From assembly GCA_040768905.1 (NCBI GenBank), contig JAXGMA010000001.1, forward strand, positions 1,736,001-1,800,000: DNA of 64,000 bases, written 5' to 3'. Made by a program: the position numbers and the translations under genes. The stretch is from SZUA-584 sp040768905. GTDB lineage: Bacteria > Bacillota > Clostridia > Christensenellales > SZUA-584. Shown here one piece after another: positions 35,233-42,950 of the stretch; the first letter of the stretch is position 1, and the number at the start of each line of letters is the position of its first letter. The notes beneath the pieces are model-generated. The model saw only the letters and a list, made by a program, of their open reading frames with translations, searched no databases and had not been told where the DNA came from.

Positions 35233-35631
35233 TCAGCCTCCTTCTTTGATAACCATGCTGAGCTTGCGCAGCTCGCTCGAAAGCTGTTGCACAAGCGCAT
35301 TATAGTAAATCGTGTTCTTTGCAAGCTCTGCATTCTCAAAGTCTATGTTTACATTGTTGCCGTCTGAGCGAAAGACTGTACCGGTGTCACGCTGTACGAT
35401 GGCACTCAGACCCTGTCCGGAAAAATCAACGTGCTTGCTCCTCGTTTTTCTGGCCTTTAATTCACCCTGTTTAAGCGCATTCTTGAAAACCGACTCAAAC
35501 GATACCGATGAAGATTTGAACCCCGGCGTATCCACATTGGCAATATTGTTGGCGATCACTTTGTTTTTGAGCCATGACGCATCTAAACCTTTTTGCAGCA
35601 CACTGGCATTGTCAAACATATTGTCAAACAA
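35233..35631 (-). CDS. flgB: Flagellar basal-body rod protein FlgB
   Basis: 132-residue proximal-rod protein with LDASWLKNKVIANNIANVDTPGFKSSSVSFESVF near the N-terminus and a C-terminal rod helix. Start chosen at TTG 35631 because GGGGG lies eight bases upstream; ATG 35619 lacks a ribosome-binding site. The TTG lies just inside the end of the lytic transglycosylase gene. Confidence 0.9.
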   Translation of the reverse strand: MFDNMFDNASVLQKGLDASWLKNKVIANNIANVDTPGFKSSSVSFESVFKNALKQGELKARKTRSKHVDFSGQGLSAIVQRDTGTVFRSDGNNVNIDFENAELAKNTIYYNALVQQLSSELRKLSMVIKEGG

Positions 35632-36289
35632 CCAAAGCGCCCCCTTTGCCCGCATATTGCCCGTAGTATTTAAGCACCCTGTTTATATATTTTTGCATAC
35701 GCCCCGTGAGCTTCTCGTACTGCTCCGCATCATTGGGATTCTTTATACCAAGGTTGGAAACCTTCCGCGGGCCCGAGTTGTAAGCAGCGAGTGCAAGCCG
35801 AATGTCTCCGAAGCGGTCAAGCTGCTTCTTCAGATAGGTTGCACCGCCCATCACGTTCTGATAAGCGTCAAATGAGTCGGACACCCCGAGCGATCTTGCG
35901 GTCCCCGGCATCAGCTGCATCAGCCCCTGGGCACCGCAGCGCGATACTGCCTTCACACGAAAAGATGATTCGGTCATGATCACCGCACGGATCAGCGCGG
36001 GTTCTAAGCCCGTGGCCCTTGCCGCACGCTCAACGGCCGCGTCGATGTCACTGCCCGAAGCCGTTGACCCTCCCGTGTATCCCGAAAACTGATCAGCGCC
36101 ATAAACGTCTGTCTGCGCTTTGGCTGTCAAAGCCGTGTCAGAGAGCTCTATGCGCATTTCGACTGCCTTTAATATATCGGAAAAAGCGCTAAGCGCCCCG
36201 CCGCACTTGGCGGCTCTGCTTTCCAGAACGCCTGCAAATTGTCCAAGTTTTGAAGCATAAATGTTTTCTACTGTTCTCATATAATCCAT
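35624..36289 (-). CDS. Lytic transglycosylase at the head of the flgB cluster
   Basis: 221-residue SLT/goose-lysozyme-like muramidase that probably opens peptidoglycan for the rod, replacing the hydrolase domain of FlgJ. Catalytic glutamate is E107 in ALIRAVIMTESSF; QGLMQLMPGTARSLGV, YLKKQLDRFGDIRLALAAYNSGP complete the SLT fold. No classical signal peptide is visible, suggesting export through the flagellar channel or a non-standard route. The N-terminal 80 residues are non-enzymatic. The first ATG lacks a good ribosome-binding site; ATG 36280 is an alternative. Confidence 0.88.
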   Translation of the reverse strand: MDYMRTVENIYASKLGQFAGVLESRAAKCGGALSAFSDILKAVEMRIELSDTALTAKAQTDVYGADQFSGYTGGSTASGSDIDAAVERAARATGLEPALIRAVIMTESSFRVKAVSRCGAQGLMQLMPGTARSLGVSDSFDAYQNVMGGATYLKKQLDRFGDIRLALAAYNSGPRKVSNLGIKNPNDAEQYEKLTGRMQKYINRVLKYYGQYAGKGGALVV

Positions 36290-36328
36290 CTATCGGTTGG
36301 CACTGCTCCCGGCTTTAATTTTTTTTGT

Positions 36329-37366
36329 TCAACGCCGGATGCTTTCATGCCATTTGTAGATCTGGAGTGCTATAGCATCGATCGGCAGCTGCCGCTCTAC
36401 CGCGCCGATAGTGTGCGCAACAGCCGGCATGCCATAGACCACAGACGTTTTTTGATCCTGCCCAATGGTTGCCGCGCCGGTTTTTCTCATGGCCAACAAC
36501 CCCTTTGCGCCATCGCTTCCCATTCCTGTCAAAATAATACCCAGCGTATTGATACCCCTTATATTGGAAATTGAATCAAATAAATGATCTACTGACGGAC
36601 AATGCCCGCTTACCTTTTCACCCGCTTTGCATTCAACTTTGAGCACTCCGGCGCGCTTTACAACCGACATCTGTATGCCGCCTGGAGCCAGCAGCACCAT
36701 ACCCGGGCTGATGATATCGAGGTTTTTTGCTTCCCGCACTTCCATCCTGCAGATATTGTTGAGACGCTCTGCATACAGCCGTGTAAAAACAGGCGGCATG
36801 TGCTGTACGATCACGATCCCCGGCATATCGTCGCTGAGCGATTTCAAAATACTCAAGGTGGCTTCGATCCCGCCTGTCGATGCGCCGATGGCGATAAGGC
36901 TGTCACTGCCTGCCTGTGCTTCTGGTTGACATGATGGATTGTTTTCTTTCCTGTGTTTTTGCTTCCCGACTTTGGCTATAGACGCGATTTTTATTTTCAC
37001 GCCCATTTCCGAGACAAACTGCTGCTTGTCGCGTTCGGTTTTCAATTCCGGTTTGCTGATAAAATCCACCGCGCCAGCATCCAAGGCATCAAAAACGCTG
37101 CTGCTCACATCGCTGATCACCACGACGGGCAGCGGATATTCCGGCAGCAGTTGTTTAAGAAAATCGATGCCGCCCACGCCCGGCATATTGATGTCAAGCG
37201 TCATCACATCCGGCGCTAACTCGATCACTTTTTCGCGTGCTTCATACGAATCTTTGGCTTTGCCCACCACTTCGATCCCGGGGTCCTTCGATAAGGCAGA
37301 TGCAATATACTCTCTGATAAACAACGAGTCATCTACAATCAAAACGCGGACTGCTCTGGCCTGCAT
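36329..37366 (-). CDS. cheB: Chemotaxis response regulator/methylesterase CheB
   Basis: 345-residue enzyme that demethylates and deamidates chemoreceptors. Receiver domain with D13 and phospho-acceptor D58 (MTLDINMP), then the methylesterase with catalytic S163 (GASTGG), H189 (QHMP) and D285 (GMGSDGAKG). Start at ATG 37366 with AAGGAGA nine bases upstream; a GTG three codons earlier overlaps that site. Follows cheR. Confidence 0.95.
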   Translation of the reverse strand: MQARAVRVLIVDDSLFIREYIASALSKDPGIEVVGKAKDSYEAREKVIELAPDVMTLDINMPGVGGIDFLKQLLPEYPLPVVVISDVSSSVFDALDAGAVDFISKPELKTERDKQQFVSEMGVKIKIASIAKVGKQKHRKENNPSCQPEAQAGSDSLIAIGASTGGIEATLSILKSLSDDMPGIVIVQHMPPVFTRLYAERLNNICRMEVREAKNLDIISPGMVLLAPGGIQMSVVKRAGVLKVECKAGEKVSGHCPSVDHLFDSISNIRGINTLGIILTGMGSDGAKGLLAMRKTGAATIGQDQKTSVVYGMPAVAHTIGAVERQLPIDAIALQIYKWHESIRR

Positions 37367-37371
37367 AATTG

Positions 37372-38187
37372 TCACTCTCCTTTTCTGTATACAGACGGCA
37401 TGATGCTCTTGAAACGTATTTTTGATTTATCCAGCGTTTCGGACTGTCCGACAAAAAGGTAACCGCCGTTTGCGGTAGCCTCATAGAACTTTTCAACAAG
37501 TTTCTTTTTTGTCTGACTGTCAAAATAGATCATCACGTTACGGCAAAAAATAACGTGAAACTTTTTTTTGAAAGGAAAAACCTCTTCAAGCAGATTGAAC
37601 TGGCGAAATATCACCTCTTTTCTTATTTCCTTTTTTATTTCACACATGCCGTCATGATGTCTGTCAATGTAACGCGACATCCAGGCTGCCGGCATATTAT
37701 TCAAGCACTCCGTGTCGTAACACCCTTTCCTCGCGGAATCCAGCGCTTTTAATGATATGTCGGTGGCCAGTATCTTAGTGTCCCATTCTTGTTTTTTGTC
37801 TCCAAAGTGATCCGCGTTGAGCATAGCCAGCGTATAAGGCTCCTGCCCGGTCGAACAACCAGCGCTCCATAGCCGCAAGTCACGGTCAGTTGCTGTTTTT
37901 TCAAGTTCAGGAAGTATACGGACTTTGAAACACTCAAAATGTTCCCATTCCCTCATGAAATAAGAATAGTTCGTTGTCAGGCGGTTGATGATATCGTTGA
38001 TCTCTTTGCCGGTTTTGTCGCTCATCACGTGCTGCAAAAAGCTCTCATAATCATAAAAACCCTTTGCGGTCAAATGGCCGTTGAGCCTGCTTTCAATCAG
38101 CGTCCTTTTTTTTATCAGATTGATGCCATAATGTTTTCGCAGGTAACCCACTAACCATTCGAACTCTTTATCCCTAATTAAAATCAT
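37372..38187 (-). CDS. cheR: Chemoreceptor methyltransferase CheR
   Basis: 271-residue SAM-dependent methyltransferase. N-terminal helical domain, then LWSAGCSTGQEPYTLAM (SAM-binding), NLLEEVFPFKKKFHVIFCRNVMIYFD, and the C-terminal GGYLFVGQSETL. Forms the adaptation pair with the following cheB. Confidence 0.95.
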   Translation of the reverse strand: MILIRDKEFEWLVGYLRKHYGINLIKKRTLIESRLNGHLTAKGFYDYESFLQHVMSDKTGKEINDIINRLTTNYSYFMREWEHFECFKVRILPELEKTATDRDLRLWSAGCSTGQEPYTLAMLNADHFGDKKQEWDTKILATDISLKALDSARKGCYDTECLNNMPAAWMSRYIDRHHDGMCEIKKEIRKEVIFRQFNLLEEVFPFKKKFHVIFCRNVMIYFDSQTKKKLVEKFYEATANGGYLFVGQSETLDKSKIRFKSIMPSVYRKGE

Positions 38188-38279
38188 CCTGCACCCGTTG
38201 AATACTTGAAGTATTTTCTTGATATATAAAGCAAAAAAATTATCATGCCCTTATGTCGATCAATGATTCTAAAAAACGG

Positions 38280-38771
38280 TTAGTCCGATTGGCTGATATC
38301 CTGCTTAGCCTCACTGTCGAGCAGCTTCCCGCAATCAATGAGCAGCTTGACATCCTTTCCTGCTTTGCCGATACCGCTGATGTATTTGTTGCGGACGCCC
38401 GCCTTATGCTTCGGCGGCGGCGCAATATGCTCATCCTCTATGGTCAGCACTTCAGCGACTCTGTCCACGATTAGCCCGACAACCAGCTGCTGCGTATTAA
38501 TGATGATCGTACAGGTGCGGTCATCATAGTCGGCCTGGGGCTTGTTGAATTTTAGCCTCATGTCAATAACCGGTATGATCCTGCCGCGCAAATTGATGAT
38601 GCCTTTAATATAATCTGCCACTTCGGGAATCTTTGTGATATGTTGCACGCCGATAATCTCTGTTACGTATTTGATCTCAATGCCGTAAACCTCTTCTTCA
38701 AGAAAGAAAGTCAAATATCTTCCGTGCTGTGTATCCTCTTGCCCTTCTAACAGCTGACCATCAGTGTTCAT
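38280..38771 (-). CDS. cheW: Chemotaxis coupling protein CheW
   Basis: 163-residue scaffold linking receptors to CheA. Typical RYLTFFLEEEVYGIEIKYVTEIIG, PEVADYIKGIINLRGRIIPVIDMRLKF and GLIVDRVAEVLTI. The in-frame upstream extension overlaps yaaR and was discarded; ATG 38771 has GAGGGG upstream. CheA lies on the opposite strand at 46328. Confidence 0.95.
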   Translation of the reverse strand: MNTDGQLLEGQEDTQHGRYLTFFLEEEVYGIEIKYVTEIIGVQHITKIPEVADYIKGIINLRGRIIPVIDMRLKFNKPQADYDDRTCTIIINTQQLVVGLIVDRVAEVLTIEDEHIAPPPKHKAGVRNKYISGIGKAGKDVKLLIDCGKLLDSEAKQDISQSD

Positions 38772-38793
38772 AATGCCCCTCCTCAAATATACT

Positions 38794-39243
38794 TTACATA
38801 AAAAGGTCAACCAGCAGACCGCGGATATCGTCCACCAGCTGCAATAGCTTGATGTTGTCACTTTGCTCTGAAAGTATTTGCGCGGCAAGTTGCTCCAGTT
38901 TCTGGTTAACGCTTCGCACCACCAAAACAACCTTGTGCCGGCCTTTTGCATCAAACATTCGCGATTTAATACATGCAAACGCATTTGATGCGGTTTCTCC
39001 GAGCAGCTCGCCAATAAGCTGCCTGTATTCGGAAAGCACGCTTAAGTCCGCCTTTTCTTTGAGCCGCTCGCCTTGTTTGTAGATCCTCTCCTGCAGATCG
39101 TTGATATAATGCTGATAATGGGTTTCGCTCAACTTTGTCATCTGCCGGGAAAAGGCCATGCCACCTTCAGGCGCTGTCTGTTTCCCGACAACCGCATGCC
39201 ATTCGTGCACTTCCGGTACAGAGTGCTTCATCGCAATTTTCAT
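38794..39243 (-). CDS. YaaR-family protein (DUF327)
   Basis: 149-residue helical protein. C-terminal YRQLIGELLGETASNAFACIKSR and SDNIKLLQLVDDIRGLLVDLFM match the YaaR family. Function unknown; in Clostridia it often lies close to flagellar chaperone genes, as here between fliT-like and cheW. Confidence 0.82.
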   Translation of the reverse strand: MKIAMKHSVPEVHEWHAVVGKQTAPEGGMAFSRQMTKLSETHYQHYINDLQERIYKQGERLKEKADLSVLSEYRQLIGELLGETASNAFACIKSRMFDAKGRHKVVLVVRSVNQKLEQLAAQILSEQSDNIKLLQLVDDIRGLLVDLFM

Positions 39244-39270
39244 CTCCGGCCACCCCTTTGGGGATCAGGA

Positions 39271-39681
39271 TTATTTCTTTGCGTCCACATAAAACGCATC
39301 ATCGCTTTTGCCAGATTTGGCATAGTTGCCGATCCCTTTTTTGCCTTCGTTTAAGCTCTTAATCTGCTGTTTGTACAGGTTTATTTTTTTTTCTGCCAAA
39401 TCCGCGTTCATTGCATCAAGCTTCATGATGGCACGTATGAGATCTTGAGTCTGACTGAAAAGGGCGTCTGTCTCTTCGTCTCTGCGGCTCTTTTGCTTAC
39501 GCTCTTTCTTGGCCAGCTCGTCAATTTTGGCAATGATCACTTCACGGCTTTTTAAGCCTTGCGCGAACTCTTCGATGCGGTCGGCTTCGAGCAACCGCGA
39601 AAACTGCTGCGTAAGACTGAGCATCTTTTCGAGCCATTCTTTTTTCAAAAGCAGCAGCGCCTTTTGATCCTGCGTATCCAT
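39271..39681 (-). CDS. FliT/FlgN-like flagellar chaperone
   Basis: 136-residue, predominantly coiled-coil protein immediately downstream of fliS (start and stop share one base, TAATG). Position and helical make-up fit FliT-type chaperones for FliD, but no diagnostic motif is present. Confidence 0.65.
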   Translation of the reverse strand: MDTQDQKALLLLKKEWLEKMLSLTQQFSRLLEADRIEEFAQGLKSREVIIAKIDELAKKERKQKSRRDEETDALFSQTQDLIRAIMKLDAMNADLAEKKINLYKQQIKSLNEGKKGIGNYAKSGKSDDAFYVDAKK

Positions 39682-40088
39682 TACGACTCACTTTCAGTGA
39701 ACTGATAGGCTCCGCTTCTGTTTTGCGCCTGTACCTTTACCCACGTACCGCGCAAATTATTCAACATGCCGATGATCGGTTCTATGCCCTGCGCATCCTT
39801 GCTGATATTGATCTTTATTATATGATTGTGAATAAAATCGTACAGCGAGAAAAGCTCGGCCGCTATGCTGTATTGAAAATCCAATCCATTGATCAGCTCA
39901 ACAATGATGTCCTGCGCTTTTTGCAGCTGCGTATTCGCATCCTCATGATCCTTCTTTTCAATGGCGATGCGGGCAAGCTTTAAGCGCTTTATACACCCGC
40001 TGTAAAGCATGATGATCAGCTCTATAGGGGTAGCCATCATCACGTCATGTTTTTTGTACTGCTGATATGAACTTGCCATTGCGTTCAT
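39681..40088 (-). CDS. fliS: Flagellin export chaperone FliS
   Basis: 135-residue four-helix chaperone that binds the flagellin C-terminus. Family motifs YQQYKKHDVMMATPIELIIMLYSGCIKRLKLARIAIEKKD and LDFQYSIAAELFSLYDFIHNHII are clear. Follows fliD, as in most Bacillota. Confidence 0.95.
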   Translation of the reverse strand: MNAMASSYQQYKKHDVMMATPIELIIMLYSGCIKRLKLARIAIEKKDHEDANTQLQKAQDIIVELINGLDFQYSIAAELFSLYDFIHNHIIKINISKDAQGIEPIIGMLNNLRGTWVKVQAQNRSGAYQFTESES

Positions 40089-40119
40089 TTTTTATGCGCT
40101 CCTTTTTAACTTCAATATG

Positions 40120-41646
40120 TTATTTGTTGTTGCTCCAAGATGTTGTCAGAGCTGAAAGCCAGCTTGACTGGCTGTTGAGCACAGACAGCGCCTTTTCCAT
40201 CGCGGTGAAGCGTTTCCACAAAGCCGACTCCTTCGCCGTCATACGCGTCATAAGGTCGTCCGTCCGTTTTTTAGAATCGGATATCTGCTTATCAAGGCTT
40301 AACAGAGTGTGGCTCGTCGCACTTTGCGTATAGCTGAGCAGCGCATTTGAAATGCGCACAACCAATCCCGAACCGGCATAAAGCTCAGAGGAATCGCCCG
40401 AAGAAGTTGTTTTAACAAACAGGCTTTTGACCGCTTCGGGGTTGTCCTCGAGCGCACTGCGCAGTTTTTGTTTATCTACGATGATTTTGCCCTTGTCAAG
40501 AAAGGCTCCCGTTGTCAGGCCGATATCCGATGCTGAAAGCCCAATGCCCTCAACAGCCTCAATAAAGGCGTTCCTCGCAGTACTGAGCAGTCCGGAAATA
40601 TTTGCGTCTCCGCGCAGCAAGCCGCTTTTGGCATAATCTTCCCAGAGTTTAATCTCCGCCTCGCTCATCTGTGCCTTTTGTGCACCCGTCAGCGGAGGAT
40701 ACGTGCGGTATGCCTTCTGGTCTATCATGCCCTGCAATTTGCCGATCAACGTATTGTACGCATCGATAAAGGCCGCGATCTTGTCGACCGTTGCATCAAG
40801 ATTCTGATCGACGGTAAAAGTGATGGCCGTATCGGATGTCGTTTTGAGCGCATATGTGATGCCGTCAATGGTGAAAGAGTTCGATGGTCTTGTCACCTCA
40901 ATGCCTTCGATCATCAGTACCACATCCTGCCCGGTGACCGTGCCTTCGGCTATACCAAACGCGCTGTTTGCAGACGCAAAAGCATTGCCCTTTGAATTCA
41001 CGATATCCACCGTGCTTGTGCTGCCGGTGTTTTTGGCCGTAACGGCAAAGCCTTTTGTCAGGCTGCTGTATGTCATCCGTACGCCTGCATCCGATGCATT
41101 CACAGCGTTTAAAAGATCACCGAGTGTGGCCTTTTCGTCAAACGTGAACACGATACCGTTGATGGAGAATGATATTTCGCCTTCGTCAAACTCAAAAGCG
41201 TTCTGTACCTCAAGCGCGCTTAGCTTTGTGTCATAGCTCAGCACCGCGCCTGTAAAGGCACCCATGCTCTTGATATTGGCTGCCGCCGCAAGTTGTGAAA
41301 TGCTGCCGATCGTCAAGGCGCCCGCACTTGCTTGGGAACCTGCGCTGACAGTAACCGCGTTTGTCGGCGTGAGCATCGTGACGGCAAACGTATTGTAGGC
41401 CGCCGCTGAGAGCATGTTGCCAGACGCGCTCAGCACGCTTAAGTTGCTTTCCCGAAATGCCCTTATAAGCGCATTGACCTCACGCAGCGCATCGGCCTTC
41501 CATTCCAGCTTTGTTGTGGACTGATTTTGCTTGTCCACTCTGGCCTGATTCAGCTGGAGCATACTGTCGATGATCAAGTCGGTATCAAGCCCCGAGGATA
41601 CACCCGAGAGCCTGACCATGGTGTTGTTAAGAGAATTGATCGCCAT
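40120..41646 (-). CDS. fliD: Filament cap protein FliD
   Basis: 508-residue cap (HAP2) that folds flagellin at the filament tip. N-terminus LSGVSSGLDTDLIIDSMLQLNQARVDKQNQSTTKLEWKADALREVNALIRAF and C-terminus with SDSKKRTDDLMTRMTAKESALWKRFTAMEKALSVLNSQSSWLSALTTSW are both intact. Normal length. Confidence 0.95.
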   Translation of the reverse strand: MAINSLNNTMVRLSGVSSGLDTDLIIDSMLQLNQARVDKQNQSTTKLEWKADALREVNALIRAFRESNLSVLSASGNMLSAAAYNTFAVTMLTPTNAVTVSAGSQASAGALTIGSISQLAAAANIKSMGAFTGAVLSYDTKLSALEVQNAFEFDEGEISFSINGIVFTFDEKATLGDLLNAVNASDAGVRMTYSSLTKGFAVTAKNTGSTSTVDIVNSKGNAFASANSAFGIAEGTVTGQDVVLMIEGIEVTRPSNSFTIDGITYALKTTSDTAITFTVDQNLDATVDKIAAFIDAYNTLIGKLQGMIDQKAYRTYPPLTGAQKAQMSEAEIKLWEDYAKSGLLRGDANISGLLSTARNAFIEAVEGIGLSASDIGLTTGAFLDKGKIIVDKQKLRSALEDNPEAVKSLFVKTTSSGDSSELYAGSGLVVRISNALLSYTQSATSHTLLSLDKQISDSKKRTDDLMTRMTAKESALWKRFTAMEKALSVLNSQSSWLSALTTSWSNNK

Positions 41647-41697
41647 TTTGCAAACCTCCTGTTCACATTCCTGTTCGGGCTGTTCCTTCAGCCCTTT

Positions 41698-42603
41698 TTA
41701 TGCATGGGCAAAATACTTGACTCTGCCAAGGCTTGATTTGCTGTAGATCGACGTGATCGCCCTGTAGCTCGTCAGGTTGCGCCCCGCCTGTGCGATCGTC
41801 ACGCCGCGTTTGGGGTCATAAACACCGTCCTTTGACGGACAGACCATCTGCACATGACCGCTCATTCCGGTTCTTTTAAGAGAAGCAACGACGGGCTTGC
41901 CCTGGTTGGCAAGCATCTGCGCCTGCTCAGCACTCACCTCGTGCCACCCGTACCGTGCGCCGTGCTGATGCAGCCAATTGTACATGCGGTTTGCCGACAT
42001 ATACATGGCACCTTTCACATCGGGATATGTCATCGGCGCACCCGTTTTAGGGTCATAATAATACGGTATCTGAGCGCCCATCGCGCTCGTGACATCCCAG
42101 ACAAAAATGTTGCAGTACGTATCGCCCGTTCCCTTTTTGTTGACGGCATAACGCCGGCTTGTCTCCACTGAGAACTGCGCGATCACGTTGGTATAACGCT
42201 GCGCCGATCTGTTGTGCATGTGGCTGGAGATGGCGGGCGTGACGGGGCGTGAAGGCCTGTCAGGGATAACGAGCTCTTCGAGCGAATATGTCTCATCGCC
42301 GGAGGGGCCTGTCATGGTATACCGGGCTGCGGACATGGCATTACCAAGGCCAGTTGGCACCATGCCCGTTTTGCCACCCAGGAGGGACAGCAGCATAAGC
42401 GTGGACATATCGGAGCCTGCCGTATCGATCAATGCGCTTCCCGTTTGCGCATTGGTCATAAAGCCCTGCATATTGCAGCCTGCAAGCTGCTTCAAAAGCA
42501 TGTCTGCGAAAATACTCTTGGCCTGACTGCCGTTTTCAGCGTTTTTGCGGCTGACTATATTCAGCACTGCGGTCTGCACCGCATACGACCCTTCTACCGA
42601 CAT
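41698..42603 (-). CDS. Probable FlgJ-like protein with cysteine peptidoglycan hydrolase domain
   Basis: 301-residue protein. The N-terminal 60 residues (SQAKSIFADMLLKQLAG) resemble the rod-scaffold segment of FlgJ and its relatives. The C-terminal domain (about 130-285) looks like a NlpC/P60- or CHAP-type papain fold: candidate nucleophile C164 in DTYCNIFVWDVTSAM and histidine H250 in SGHVQMV, with GVTIAQAG after it. No export signal is visible, so export through the flagellum is possible. Located between the FlhB C-domain gene and fliD. Family assignment is by motif only. Confidence 0.65.
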   Translation of the reverse strand: MSVEGSYAVQTAVLNIVSRKNAENGSQAKSIFADMLLKQLAGCNMQGFMTNAQTGSALIDTAGSDMSTLMLLSLLGGKTGMVPTGLGNAMSAARYTMTGPSGDETYSLEELVIPDRPSRPVTPAISSHMHNRSAQRYTNVIAQFSVETSRRYAVNKKGTGDTYCNIFVWDVTSAMGAQIPYYYDPKTGAPMTYPDVKGAMYMSANRMYNWLHQHGARYGWHEVSAEQAQMLANQGKPVVASLKRTGMSGHVQMVCPSKDGVYDPKRGVTIAQAGRNLTSYRAITSIYSKSSLGRVKYFAHA

Positions 42604-42656
42604 TTATGATACCTTTCCTGTTTTTAATTCTGGCTGCTCATGCTTTGATACCAATG

Positions 42657-42950
42657 CTACATCCCAAACCGCGAACCGTATTTTGCATCCATGTGGCTGA
42701 TGAACACGAGTATCTCTGCCACCACTTGATAGAGCTCTTCGGGAATCTCGTCGCCCACACTGAGCTGCTGCAGCACACCCGAGAGCTTTTTGTCCTGCAC
42801 TATTTCCACACCGGCCTGCTCCGCGGCTTCCACCATGCGGTCTGCCAAATGGCCTTTGCCGATTGCCACCACATACGGCGCTCTTTCTGATGAAGTATCA
42901 TATTTAAGGGCAGCTGCTTCGCGGCGCTTTTGCTCTTCTTTTTTTGTCAT
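42657..42950 (-). CDS. Stand-alone FlhB C-terminal domain protein (YlqH-like)
   Basis: 97-residue homologue of the cytoplasmic domain of FlhB/YscU: APYVVAIGKGHLADRMVEAAEQAGVEIVQDKKLSGVLQQLSVGDEIPEELYQVVAEILVFI aligns with the region after the NPTH cleavage site. No membrane part and no NPTH. In Bacillus ylqH it can partly replace the FlhB C-domain. Translationally coupled (ATGA) to the FliK-like gene upstream. Confidence 0.87.
   Translation of the reverse strand: MTKKEEQKRREAAALKYDTSSERAPYVVAIGKGHLADRMVEAAEQAGVEIVQDKKLSGVLQQLSVGDEIPEELYQVVAEILVFISHMDAKYGSRFGM

Noticed and set aside
38205..38219. Palindrome AATACTTGAAGTATT between cheW and cheR considered as an operator
   Set aside because: Short, AT-rich and single; no matching second copy or promoter element was found to support a regulatory site.
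42657..42950. FlhB C-domain considered a flhB pseudogene fragment
   Set aside because: It has its own start with coupling to the upstream gene, no disruption, and matches a known stand-alone family (YlqH).
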